This document shows positions 40,140 to 48,675 of a stretch of 64,000 nt of DNA, piece by piece. The DNA lies in assembly GCA_964641665.1 (NCBI GenBank), contig CAZXKO010000080.1, positions 1 through 64,000 on the forward strand. Reading direction: 5' to 3'. Source of the stretch: Gp1-AA133 sp964641665. GTDB taxonomy: Bacteria; Acidobacteriota; Terriglobia; Terriglobales; Acidobacteriaceae. Each line of letters begins with the position of its first letter. Position 1 is the first letter of the stretch. Under the pieces are notes generated by a model. That model did no database searches and was not told the origin of the DNA. It worked only from the letters and a program-made list of their open reading frames with translations. The translations under genes were made by a program, and so were the position numbers.

Positions 40140-40982
40140 TCATTTCGCCGCGGCGGGCTGTTGGCCTGCGGAAGCCAGCTGATCCACGTTGTTCTTGAGG
40201 AGGCTGATTTCCACCTTGCCGCCAGTGGTGCGCTTGGCCTTGCCATCACCGGCCGAGGCAGCCTGGACGGGGGCGTTGCCCATGCCAACCAGATAGATTC
40301 GGTAGACCGGGATGTCATGGTTGAGGACCAGGTAACGAACCACCGACTCGGCCATCTTCTGCGAGTTCTGGATCGCGGTCTGGCCATGGCCGGAGGAGAA
40401 GCCTTGCACTTCGACGATGTAGCCACGCTGGCTCTTCAGCGGGGTGGCCATTTCGTCGAGAGCGTCCTTGGCGGCCTTGCTCAGCACGGTCTGGCCGGGC
40501 TTGAAGCGGATTTCGGTCTGGGTCGAGGGCGTGTACTGGTCGATGTTGCCCACAACCTGCTCCACCGTGGTAAGGCGCGTGGTTGCGGCCGTGGCTGTCT
40601 GCTGGGCCGTGTTGGCACGGTTGCCGGCATCGATGGCGTGCTGGTCAGCCTCGTTCGCTTTGGTCGAAGCCAGCTGAATGCCCTGCTGCGCACGCGAGTC
40701 GACGTCTTTGATCATCTTGCCGTTGGCGGCGGTGAGTTCGTCGAGCTCGTTGACCCGGTCGCGGATCGGCGCGGTCTGGCGCTGCACGTACTTCTTGCGG
40801 GCGAAGGGATTGATCTTGCCCCAGAAGCCTTCGTGCGTATCGGGCTGCAAGGGATCTTTTCCGGTGGCCGCGTCCGCCTTGGTTGGGGCGGGAGCCGGGG
40901 TAGTCGAAGCAGTCTGCTGGGCAAAGGCCGGAAGCGCAAGTGCGCCGGCCAGAAGCAAAGTAACGAATGAGCGATTCTTCAT
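40140..40982 (-). CDS. OmpA-family periplasmic/outer-membrane protein
   Basis: 280 residues with a signal peptide (MKNRSFVTLLLAGALALPAFAQ). A Pro/Ala-rich segment is followed by KINPFARKKYVQRQ and a coiled coil rich in Ala/Thr/Asn (about 70-150). The OmpA-like peptidoglycan-binding domain is at about 150-255 (TEIRFKPGQTVLSKAAKDALDEMA, GYIVEVQGFSSGHGQTAIQNSQKMAESVVRYLV). There is no beta-barrel, so it probably tethers another envelope component to peptidoglycan. It has its own terminator. Confidence 0.87.
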   Translation of the reverse strand: MKNRSFVTLLLAGALALPAFAQQTASTTPAPAPTKADAATGKDPLQPDTHEGFWGKINPFARKKYVQRQTAPIRDRVNELDELTAANGKMIKDVDSRAQQGIQLASTKANEADQHAIDAGNRANTAQQTATAATTRLTTVEQVVGNIDQYTPSTQTEIRFKPGQTVLSKAAKDALDEMATPLKSQRGYIVEVQGFSSGHGQTAIQNSQKMAESVVRYLVLNHDIPVYRIYLVGMGNAPVQAASAGDGKAKRTTGGKVEISLLKNNVDQLASAGQQPAAAK

Positions 40983-41369
40983 TTTAAACTTCCTCCGATT
41001 GGGGGAGCGTTTCGGGCTCCACTCCAGCACGCCTGAGAGCGTGTTGCGTGATTGTTAAGTGCGTCCCCTAACGGGTGAACTAAGAGCAAGATATTGCTAT
41101 GCCGGCATACGCTGACGCAACGCATGCACTGGAAACCTACCGACTGGGCGCCGTCCTGATGCCCGACGCTCACCATGGCTATTAACAGGTTGCGTGCCAA
41201 ACCCCATTTGGCGAGGCGACGCTAAACGCTTGACAGACAATGACATTGTAGCGCGATTTGGGGGAGCTGATGAGGGGAACACCTGAGGCCGCGTAATTTT
41301 GGCAGAAACTGCTATAAAAACTACTTGGGCCGATCCCCGGAATCCCCGCGAAAACACAGGGAGAAATGG
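40983..41369. other. Divergent control region between the OmpA-like gene and the M20 peptidase
   Basis: 387 bases with no coding frame. A TATAAA at 41313 lies 52 bases before ATG 41370 without a recognisable -35. CCAAA-CCCCA-TTTGG is a small palindrome near 41197. A TGGCACG on the minus strand (near 41193) lacks the GC needed for a sigma54 -12 element. Confidence 0.4.
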
Positions 41370-42830
41370 ATGTCTGAAAGCGGTGTGCAAAGGATTTGCA
41401 CTTTTGGCGTTGCCCTGTTCTTACTGCTCCCGCTGGCGCCAAATGCGGTCGTCGCGCAATCCCCGAGGACCGCACTGGCGTCGGCCAAGCTGGGGCCGGA
41501 TCGCCTGGAGGAATACTCCGACCTGGCTGCGCACTGGATGCAGGAGTACCTGCGGATCGATACCACGAACCCGCCGGGGAACGAGATGCGGGCGGCCACG
41601 TTTTTTAAGAAGGTCCTCGACGAGGAGGGTATCGAGAACCGGGTATTCGAATACCAGCCGGGGCGGGCTGACTTGTGGGCGCGGATTCCGCACAGCTCGA
41701 ACGTCGCGAAGCGGCCGATTCTTCTGCTGAATCACATGGATGTGGTGACCAGCGATGCGGCGCACTGGAGGGTGCCCCCGTTCAGTGGGCAGGTGGTGGA
41801 TGGCGTTCTCTACGGCCGGGGCGCGCAGGACATGAAGAACGAAGGCCTGGCGCAACTGGTCGTAATGGTGATGCTGAAGCGCGAGAAGATGGCGCTCGAC
41901 CGCGATGTGATCTTTGTCGCGGTGAGCGACGAAGAGGCCGCCAACACGGGCACCGATTGGATGATCGCCAACCAACACGACCTTCTCGGCAACGCGGAGT
42001 TCCTGATTAACGAGGGCGGAGAGAATCTGCTTGAGAATGGGAAGGTCAAGTACATCGGCGTGGACGTCGGCGAGAAAAGCCCGTTCTGGCTGCACATGGT
42101 GGCACGCGGGAGACCGGGACACGGGTCGCGGCCGATTCAGGACTCGGCTCCGGTTGAACTGGTGCGCGCGCTGAGCCGGATCCTGGCGTACCGGACGCCG
42201 TTCAAGCTGCTGCCCATCGTGCAGGAGTCGCTGCGAGAGATGGCGGTGAACGAACCGCCAGCGCGCGCCCGGCAGTTCCGCAACATCCGGCAAGCGATGC
42301 AGGACCGGAAGTTCCAGCAACAGGTGGAGCAGGATGAATCGTTGAACTTCCTGTTTCACGACACCATCTCCCTGACCATGCTGGGCGGAGCGGAGCAAAC
42401 TAACGTGATTCCCGCCGAAGCCTGGGCGAACCTCGATGTGAGACTGCTTCCGGGCGAGGACCCGGTGCAATTTCTGGAGACGTTGCGGCGGGTGGTGAAT
42501 GATCCGGATGTGAGCATCGAGCCACAGCAGAAGGAATTTCGGGTGGCGAATTATTCGCCGACCAACACGGCGCTGTATGCGGCGATCCGGCAGGTGTCAG
42601 CGCAGTATTTCCCGGGCGCGCCGGTTGTGCCGCGGCTGACCAGCGGGTACACGGAGAATCAGCGGTATCGTCCGCTGGGGATGGAGGCGTACGGGTTTAC
42701 TCCGTACGCGGCCACGGATGCGGAGGGCGCCAGCGAGCACGGGAATGATGAGCGCGTCCGGGTGGAAGAGGTGCGACGGGCGCCGCGGATTTTGTATGAC
42801 GTGGTGATGGCGGTGGCGGGAGCGAATTGA
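41370..42830 (+). CDS. Exported M20-family metallopeptidase
   Basis: 486 residues. Signal peptide SGVQRICTFGVALFLLLPLAPNAVVA. The dizinc motifs are LLNHMDVV, GRGAQDMKNEG (bridging Asp) and VSDEEAANTG (general-base Glu and ligand). The lid/dimerisation domain has ARGRPGHGSRPIQDSAP, and the last ligand His is in ASEHGNDERV. A carboxypeptidase or aminoacylase acting on peptides or N-acyl amino acids; exact substrate unknown. ATG 41370 after GGGAGAA. Confidence 0.92.
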   Translation: MSESGVQRICTFGVALFLLLPLAPNAVVAQSPRTALASAKLGPDRLEEYSDLAAHWMQEYLRIDTTNPPGNEMRAATFFKKVLDEEGIENRVFEYQPGRADLWARIPHSSNVAKRPILLLNHMDVVTSDAAHWRVPPFSGQVVDGVLYGRGAQDMKNEGLAQLVVMVMLKREKMALDRDVIFVAVSDEEAANTGTDWMIANQHDLLGNAEFLINEGGENLLENGKVKYIGVDVGEKSPFWLHMVARGRPGHGSRPIQDSAPVELVRALSRILAYRTPFKLLPIVQESLREMAVNEPPARARQFRNIRQAMQDRKFQQQVEQDESLNFLFHDTISLTMLGGAEQTNVIPAEAWANLDVRLLPGEDPVQFLETLRRVVNDPDVSIEPQQKEFRVANYSPTNTALYAAIRQVSAQYFPGAPVVPRLTSGYTENQRYRPLGMEAYGFTPYAATDAEGASEHGNDERVRVEEVRRAPRILYDVVMAVAGAN

Positions 42831-42851
42831 TACAGCAAGTCTGAGGATGCG

Positions 42852-43511
42852 ATGGCGGACGACAATGGCAATCCGTTTGACAACATCCAGAACAGCTACG
42901 ACGCGGTCGCGCGCGAGTATGCGGATGAGATTTATGCGGAACTGAAGGGCAAGCCCTTCGACCGCGAGGTGCTGGATCGCTTTGCGGAAAGGGTGCGCGG
43001 ACAGGGCCGGGTGTGTGACGTGGGATGTGGTCCGGCGCAGATCGCGCGCTACCTGCGGGATCGGGGCATCGACGTGATGGGGCTGGATCTTTCCACGGGG
43101 ATGCTGGCCGAGGCGCAGAGGCTGAATCCGGATCTGTTGTTCGTGCAGAGCTCAATGTTTGCGCTGGGCTTGGGGTCAGAGACTCTCGGTGGAATTGCTG
43201 CGTTCTATTGCATCATTCACATTCCGCGCGCGCAGGTGGTCGCTGTGCTGGCGGAAATGCGGCGCGTTCTGCGGCCCGGCGGATGCCTTCTGATTACGTT
43301 TCACCTTGGCACGGAAGACAGCCATCATGAGGAGTTGTTTGGGCGGCCGGTGAGCCTGGATGTGGCGCGGTTTACGACTGAGGAGATGTCCGGCTATCTG
43401 CAGGCGGCGGGGCTCCTGGTGGAGGAAGTGCTGGAGCGCGATCCCTATGCGCCCGACGTGGAATACCAGAGCCGGCGAGGGTACATCGTGGCATCACGGC
43501 CGCGCGGGTGA
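42852..43511 (+). CDS. Class I SAM-dependent methyltransferase
   Basis: 219 residues. The SAM-binding motif I is VCDVGCGPAQIARYL, motif II VMGLDLSTGMLAEAQRL, and the later strand IAAFYCIIHIPRAQVVAVLAEMRRVLRPGGCLLITFH matches methyltransferase domain 11/25 proteins. The N-terminal SYDAVAREYADE is typical too. Substrate unknown. It is 21 bases after the peptidase gene and probably cotranscribed. Confidence 0.88.
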   Translation: MADDNGNPFDNIQNSYDAVAREYADEIYAELKGKPFDREVLDRFAERVRGQGRVCDVGCGPAQIARYLRDRGIDVMGLDLSTGMLAEAQRLNPDLLFVQSSMFALGLGSETLGGIAAFYCIIHIPRAQVVAVLAEMRRVLRPGGCLLITFHLGTEDSHHEELFGRPVSLDVARFTTEEMSGYLQAAGLLVEEVLERDPYAPDVEYQSRRGYIVASRPRG

Positions 43512-43521
43512 GCGGCGTCGC

Positions 43522-44787
43522 TCACTTGGCCGTGTGCGCGTTTTGTTTCGGCAAAACGAACTCGTCAACGTAGCGGTAGAGCTTGTCGTGATGGGCGTCA
43601 CGGTAGGGGGGATAGTCCGTCTTGATTTCGCGGTCGGCGCGGTTGAGGAGAACGAAGGCTTCTAACAGACCTTCGTGGTCAATCTGAATGAGGGCGAGCA
43701 AGGCCGGATCGAGTTTCTCCGCCTTCTTGAGAGATGCCGCGTCGGGCGCCAACACGGACACCATAGCGTCCAGGGCCTCGGCTTCTTCTTTGAGGGAGCG
43801 CCGGTAGCTCGGCTCGTTCGGAAATGTCTTCTTGAACTTCTCTTTTTGCCACAGCGCGCGAGTCCGGGTGTAGGCAGCCCATCCGGCAGCCTCGGGGTCC
43901 GCCGCGTTCAGCGAGCGCTCGTCGAGAGTGGTTGCGGTCTTCGTGCCAGGGGCGGGCACCGTCGATTTATTCTGCAGGATGATGCCATTGAAAGGCTGCT
44001 GGATGCGGTCGGTCCACTGGCGCAGCGCCAGCCAGGGAGTGCGGTTGTAGGGCTCTGCGATCACCGCGTTGATGTACTTCTCGCGGGCCTCGTCGTTTTT
44101 TCCCACCAGGGCCAGGGCATCGCCCCAATAGCGATAGGCGGTTTCCTTGGTGGGATCGAGCTTGATCGCTTTGGCGAACCACTCGCCGGCGCTGTTGGAG
44201 GCGTGCTGGGAGAAATAGACGTCGCCGACATACACGGTGGCATCATAGTTCTTGGGATCGAGTTCAAGGACGTGCAGGTAGCCTTCCCGCGCCTTATCGA
44301 GGTTGCCGCGGGCACGATCGGCTTCGGCGGCTTTCATCGCGTCATCGACATCTTTGCGGTCGGAAAACTTGAGGTCAGAGCCGTCCTCGGGGATGGAGAG
44401 CAGAATCTCGAGGAGTTCCCCATGATCACCTTGTTCCTTGGCCTCGAAGCCGAGTGCGCGCGCATGCAAGCGGGCTTGCTGACGTTGCAGGGGATTTTTC
44501 AGGGTCTTGGAGTATTCGAGGATGCAGTACGCCCAGTGTTCTTTGACCACGAAGTCTTTCGGCGTGAGGCCCGACAGCTTTTCGAGGAGGGGCATGGCCT
44601 CGACGAACTTGCCGGCCCGGTAAAGGTCGAGGGCCTGACGGCGCAAGGCGACGGTGGCTTCATCCTCGGGCGATTTTTCCGGCGACTTGGCCTGCGCGGA
44701 AGCCACGCCGCCGAGGGCGAGAAGCACCAGCAACAGCGCGCTCCAGACTCTCACCGCGCTGTAAATGTGCCCCGATTTGCAAATCAT
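43522..44787 (-). CDS. Exported TPR-repeat protein
   Basis: 421 residues with a signal peptide (VWSALLLVLLALGGVASAQA). Several tetratricopeptide units are visible: ALDLYRAGKFVEAMPLLEKLSGL, ARGNLDKAREGYLHVLELDPKN, SAGEWFAKAIKLDPTKETAYRYWGDALALVGKNDEAREKYI. The C-terminal third is not repetitive (LALIQIDHEGLLEAFVLLNRADREI). It probably scaffolds periplasmic proteins. Convergent with the methyltransferase gene. Confidence 0.87.
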   Translation of the reverse strand: MICKSGHIYSAVRVWSALLLVLLALGGVASAQAKSPEKSPEDEATVALRRQALDLYRAGKFVEAMPLLEKLSGLTPKDFVVKEHWAYCILEYSKTLKNPLQRQQARLHARALGFEAKEQGDHGELLEILLSIPEDGSDLKFSDRKDVDDAMKAAEADRARGNLDKAREGYLHVLELDPKNYDATVYVGDVYFSQHASNSAGEWFAKAIKLDPTKETAYRYWGDALALVGKNDEAREKYINAVIAEPYNRTPWLALRQWTDRIQQPFNGIILQNKSTVPAPGTKTATTLDERSLNAADPEAAGWAAYTRTRALWQKEKFKKTFPNEPSYRRSLKEEAEALDAMVSVLAPDAASLKKAEKLDPALLALIQIDHEGLLEAFVLLNRADREIKTDYPPYRDAHHDKLYRYVDEFVLPKQNAHTAK

Positions 44788-44953
44788 GCCTTGCCTCCCT
44801 GCCGCGTGAGGGGCGATTCCCTAGAAAGTCGACTCTTCAAAATAATACGGGAAGCCAGCGGCGCAAATGGCACTTGTGGGTCCGAATGGGAAGGTTCTTC
44901 GCATCGACCGGGGGGTGAAGGATGCGCTGATTCGACATCGAGCAGTGGCAAGG

Positions 44954-45011
44954 GAGACACAAGGTCCCTCGACTGCGTTCGGCTTTCGCCTCACTGTGCT
45001 CGGGATGACAG
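44954..45011 (+). repeat. Dispersed intergenic repeat, family A (copy 10)
   Basis: GAGACACAAGGTCCCTCGAC, TGCGTTCGGCTTTCGCC, TCACTGTGCTCGGGATGACAG, ending 12 bases from the dGTPase-like stop. Confidence 0.85.
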
Positions 45012-45022
45012 GTTAGGAGAGA

Positions 45023-46138
45023 CTACGGGGCGCAGAATTTCTCGTATTGTTCGTAGATGTAGTTATCGGTCATGCCGGCGATGTAGTCACAAATCACGCG
45101 CGGCAAAGGCTCCTCGCGCGCTTTGTCTTGATAGTTGTGGGGAAGGGCAGAGGGCTTTTCCATCCAGTAAGTGAACAACGCGCCGATCACGACCTCGGCA
45201 TCGTCTTTTTCCCCGGCGAGCGAGGGGCTGAAGTACAGGTTGTTGTAGAGGAAACTCTTGGTCTCGCACCGTTCCTTTTCGACTTCGGCGCTGAGGGCCG
45301 CGAGGCGGTGTTCGTGATTGCGGACTTCGTCGAGCGTGTGGACACCGGCGCCTTCGAGCCGCTGCTGCGTATTCCGAATCAGATCGCCGACCAGGCGGTC
45401 GAGCATGCGCTTGATGGTTTCGTTGAACTTGAGTTTGTCGACGGCATCGGGATAGATCGTGTCGACTTCCTGATAGAAGCGCTCGAAGAGGGGTACGCCG
45501 GCGCGGATGTCATCGAGCGTGAGCAGGCGGGCTTCGAAGCCGTCGTCGAGGTCAGCGGTGTTGTAGGCGATTTCGTCGGCCAGGTCGATGAGCTGGGCTT
45601 CGAGCGGAGGGCGCTGGTCGAGCAGGTACTCGGCGAGCTCGGGAAATTGCCTGGCGTCGTAATCGCGCGAGTGCTTGATGATGCCTTCGCGCACTTCGAA
45701 GGTCAGATTCAGGCCGCGGAAGGCGGCGTAGCGCAGTTCGAAGTCCTCGACGATCCGCAGGGCGTGCAGGTTGTGATCGAAGAGGAATCCGTGGGCCCGC
45801 ATGGCGGTGTCGAGACCCTTCTCTCCGGCGTGGCCGAAAGGCGGGTGACCGATGTCGTGGACGAGGGCGAGCGCCTCGACTAGATCGACGTTGAGGCCGA
45901 GCGCGGCGGCGACGGTGCGGGCGATCTGGGCGACCTCGAGGGTATGTGTGAGGCGATTGCGGAAGTGATCGGAGTAGCGGCGAGTGAAAACCTGGGTCTT
46001 GGCTTCGAGGCGGCGGAAGGCGCGGGCGTGGATGACGCGGTCACGGTCGCGCTGAAAGTCGTTGCGGTAGGGGTGTTGCGGCTCGGGGTGACGGCGTCCG
46101 CGGGAGTTTTCCGCGTGCACCGCGTAGTCAGCGAGCAT
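45023..46138 (-). CDS. dgt: Deoxyguanosinetriphosphate triphosphohydrolase-like protein
   Basis: HD-domain phosphohydrolase of 371 residues. NDFQRDRDRVIHARAFRRLEAKTQVF precedes the HD metal site: His in RNRLTHTLEVAQIAR, VHDIGHPPFGHAGE, and the later Asp in IDLADEIAYNTADLDDGFE. This is the Dgt-like form, which hydrolyses dNTPs to nucleoside and triphosphate; nucleotide preference is not predictable. Acts in dNTP pool control. Confidence 0.92.
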   Translation of the reverse strand: MLADYAVHAENSRGRRHPEPQHPYRNDFQRDRDRVIHARAFRRLEAKTQVFTRRYSDHFRNRLTHTLEVAQIARTVAAALGLNVDLVEALALVHDIGHPPFGHAGEKGLDTAMRAHGFLFDHNLHALRIVEDFELRYAAFRGLNLTFEVREGIIKHSRDYDARQFPELAEYLLDQRPPLEAQLIDLADEIAYNTADLDDGFEARLLTLDDIRAGVPLFERFYQEVDTIYPDAVDKLKFNETIKRMLDRLVGDLIRNTQQRLEGAGVHTLDEVRNHEHRLAALSAEVEKERCETKSFLYNNLYFSPSLAGEKDDAEVVIGALFTYWMEKPSALPHNYQDKAREEPLPRVICDYIAGMTDNYIYEQYEKFCAP

Positions 46139-46149
46139 GGGAAAAGTCT

Positions 46150-46290
46150 AGTTTCAAAGTTTGAGGGTTTCAAGGTTAGAAGGCAGTCGTCAGTCGCGAG
46201 TCATCAGCACAGATCTAGCCGTGACGAAACCAAAGCCTGCATCGCCAGTCGAGATTACCCTGGCTGAGGACTTAAGATTGAAGACTGCTC
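46150..46290. repeat. Word-repeat gap upstream of dgt
   Basis: Iterates GTTTCAAAGTTTGAGGGTTT and CAGTCGTCAGTCGCGAGTCA between the dgt start and the stop of the next minus-strand gene. No coding frame. Confidence 0.45.
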
Positions 46291-48354
46291 TTACGGTTTT
46301 TCGCCCTGTTCCTTGGCCAGCTTCATTTTCGCGGACTCAAGTTTCTTCTGGACGCGAGCAAGGTCATCCGAGTCGACCTCGGCGGCGATGGTTTTGCTCC
46401 ATTCCACGACGGCGCGTTCCCAGTGAACCGCGGCCAGTTTCAGGCGTCCGGTCTTCTGATAGAGGTCGCCCAGGTGATCGTGCACGGTGGGATCGGTGCC
46501 GATCCGCTGGGATGCTTTTAGCAGCTCCTCTTCCGACTGGTCATACTTGCCGAGGCGGAAGTAGGCCCAGCCCAGGGAATCGAGATAGGCGCCGTTGGAA
46601 GGATCGAGGTCCACAGCCTTCTTGATGAGGGTGAGGGCTTCCTCGAGCTTCACGCCGCGGTCCGCGAGCATGTAGCCGAGGTAGTTGAGCGTCATGGCGT
46701 TCTGCGGATCGGTCGCGAGCACCTTGCGGAACATCTCTTCCGCCTGCTCGTATTTCTTCTGGCGCTCGAAGCTGGAGCCGCGCAGGAAGTAGACATACTC
46801 CTTGTCGTCGGGCTTGGTCGAAAGCTGGTCGGCTTTGTCGAGTGCGGCCTGGGCGTCGTCCCAGCGCCGGAGGCGCGTGTTCATCTGAGCGAGCGTGATG
46901 TAGACCTCGCGGTCCTCAGGCGTACCCTTGAGGAGCGAACGGACATCGGCCAGGGCCTTGTCGGGCTCTCCCGCGTCGGCCAGCTGGGCCGCGTAGACCA
47001 TGTGCAGACCCCGGTCATTGGGGAGCTTCTGCACGGCTTCTTTCGCTACAGCGGTGGCCTGCGACCACTGCTTGGCTTCGCGATAGGTGTCGATGACCTG
47101 CTGGTAACCGCGCACGGCGTTGTCGTCGCCGAGGGCGATCATCTTGCGGAATACATCGACCGCCTCGGGGTACTTGCCCTGGTCGCGGTAGACGGTGCCC
47201 AGCCGTTCGAGGAACACGGCGCGATTGTTACGCTCGCCCTGACTGTAACTGCTGTCGGCCTTTTCGGTTTTCTTGAGGAGATCCTGCAGCGTCTGCGAGG
47301 CCTCGTCGTAGCGGCCCTGCGCCTGGTAGACGGCGGCCATGTTGTAGGGGACTTCGATCGAGTCCTGCACCATGGTCTCGGCTTTTTTCAGGTTCTCGAG
47401 GGCGAGATCGTACTTGCCGCTCTTGCGGTAGATCTCGGCCATATGCAGGTAGGTCTGGGCGTCTTCCGGATTGGCGTCGGCGATGATCTTGTATTGCTCG
47501 AGAGCGGCATCGGTCTGGCCGTCGTTCATCAGGTTCTCGGCGAGTCCGCGGATGGCGTCGAGATTGTCGCGGTCGAGTTCGATGGCGTGCCGGTAGGAGT
47601 TGATGGCCTCTTTGTATTGCTTCTGCTGCTCGTAGGTGTAACCGAGCGCGGAATACATCTTGGCGGAACGGCCGGTGTCGGGAACGGAGCTGAGCACCTG
47701 CACGGCGCGAGTGGCGTCGCCTTCCTCGTTGTAGAGGTAGGCCAGGGTCGTCACGGCCTCTTCAGAATCCGGTTGCAACTTCACGGCAATCTTGAATTCG
47801 GTCTCGGCCTTGGTCAGATCGTTGTTCAAGCGGTAGAGGCGGCCGAGGAGTAGATGGTCGTCGACGTTGTCGGGTTCGATCTTGATGATCTGCTCGTATT
47901 GTTCGATGGCCAGCTTGAGAACGTTGCCGGAATTGTTTCCCGACTGCATATCGCCCAGCGAACGCAGGTAGATCCGGCCCAGCAATTTGTGGGCTTCGAG
48001 GTTGCTGGGATCGCGCTTGAGGATGTCTTGGGCCTCGAGCACGGCGTCGCGAATGCGTCCGGTCTTGGCGTAGAGTTCGGCGAGCGCAGAGGTCAGGTAT
48101 TCGGAGCCAGGGTCGGCGTCAATGGCGGCCCGGTACTCTTCGATCGCCTTTGTCGCCAGTTCGCTGCGGCCGTAGACGGCGACCTGCTCCTCGTACATGT
48201 GAGCCACGGTGTAGTGGTAATAGGCGGCGGCTTTATCGGCCTTGCGCGCGGGCTGGGGGGCCGATTTGGCATCCGTATCCGGATTGCCGGCTTGACCAAA
48301 ACTGGCAGCTGCGGCCACCAGAAGAACGGAAAAAACAAAAAGGGTTCGCTTCAT
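46291..48354 (-). CDS. Large exported TPR-repeat protein
   Basis: 687 residues, signal peptide MKRTLFVFSVLLVAAAASFGQ. About 14 tetratricopeptide repeats follow from residue 40 on, for example AIEEYRAAIDADPGSEYLTSAL, AIEQYEQIIKIEPDNVDDHLLLG, AINSYRHAIELDRDNLDAIRGLA and AEEMFRKVLATDPQNAMTLNYLGY. The end is charged (KKLESAKMKLAKEQGEKP). Likely a periplasmic scaffold for envelope complexes. The gene stands alone, with a word-repeat region upstream. Confidence 0.9.
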   Translation of the reverse strand: MKRTLFVFSVLLVAAAASFGQAGNPDTDAKSAPQPARKADKAAAYYHYTVAHMYEEQVAVYGRSELATKAIEEYRAAIDADPGSEYLTSALAELYAKTGRIRDAVLEAQDILKRDPSNLEAHKLLGRIYLRSLGDMQSGNNSGNVLKLAIEQYEQIIKIEPDNVDDHLLLGRLYRLNNDLTKAETEFKIAVKLQPDSEEAVTTLAYLYNEEGDATRAVQVLSSVPDTGRSAKMYSALGYTYEQQKQYKEAINSYRHAIELDRDNLDAIRGLAENLMNDGQTDAALEQYKIIADANPEDAQTYLHMAEIYRKSGKYDLALENLKKAETMVQDSIEVPYNMAAVYQAQGRYDEASQTLQDLLKKTEKADSSYSQGERNNRAVFLERLGTVYRDQGKYPEAVDVFRKMIALGDDNAVRGYQQVIDTYREAKQWSQATAVAKEAVQKLPNDRGLHMVYAAQLADAGEPDKALADVRSLLKGTPEDREVYITLAQMNTRLRRWDDAQAALDKADQLSTKPDDKEYVYFLRGSSFERQKKYEQAEEMFRKVLATDPQNAMTLNYLGYMLADRGVKLEEALTLIKKAVDLDPSNGAYLDSLGWAYFRLGKYDQSEEELLKASQRIGTDPTVHDHLGDLYQKTGRLKLAAVHWERAVVEWSKTIAAEVDSDDLARVQKKLESAKMKLAKEQGEKP

Positions 48355-48675
48355 TGAATACCTTTAATTCCCAAAGCCTTAGCGATTTAGATGCTGAACC
48401 GCCGCGCGTGGGTGTACTTCAATTGTAATTCAGGGCTGGTATGAAGAGGAAGAAAACGCGCTTCTGTAAGGTCGCGGAAGTAACCACGGAAGGACAGGGA
48501 CGAAGGAGTGGCGAATGGCGATTTCCGATTGTCGAGTGGGGAATCCAAGTGACGCGGTCGGCAGATCTGCTTCTTCGTCGGGACAAGGCCTACTTATCCT
48601 TTTACCTGCAACGACTTGACACTGGCAAATCGACACTCGCCAATCGTCACTCGCCATTCTTCCATCGACATTCGT
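48355..48675. other. 321-bp gap filled by word-repeats
   Basis: Iterated CGATTTCCGATTGTCGAGTG near 48510 and, at 48610-48675, GACACTGGCAAATCGACACT, CGCCAATCGTCACTCGCCAT, TCGACATTCG. The two parts are mutually complementary through CGATTG/CAATCG words. No frame looks coding. It abuts the purH stop codon. Confidence 0.5.

Noticed and set aside
41188..41204. TGGCACG on the minus strand upstream of the OmpA-like gene
   Set aside because: The position that must be GC is GT, and it is over 200 bases from the start.
43675..45174. 499-codon open frame on the plus strand
   Set aside because: Antisense to the TPR gene and the end of dgt; it runs through a family A repeat.
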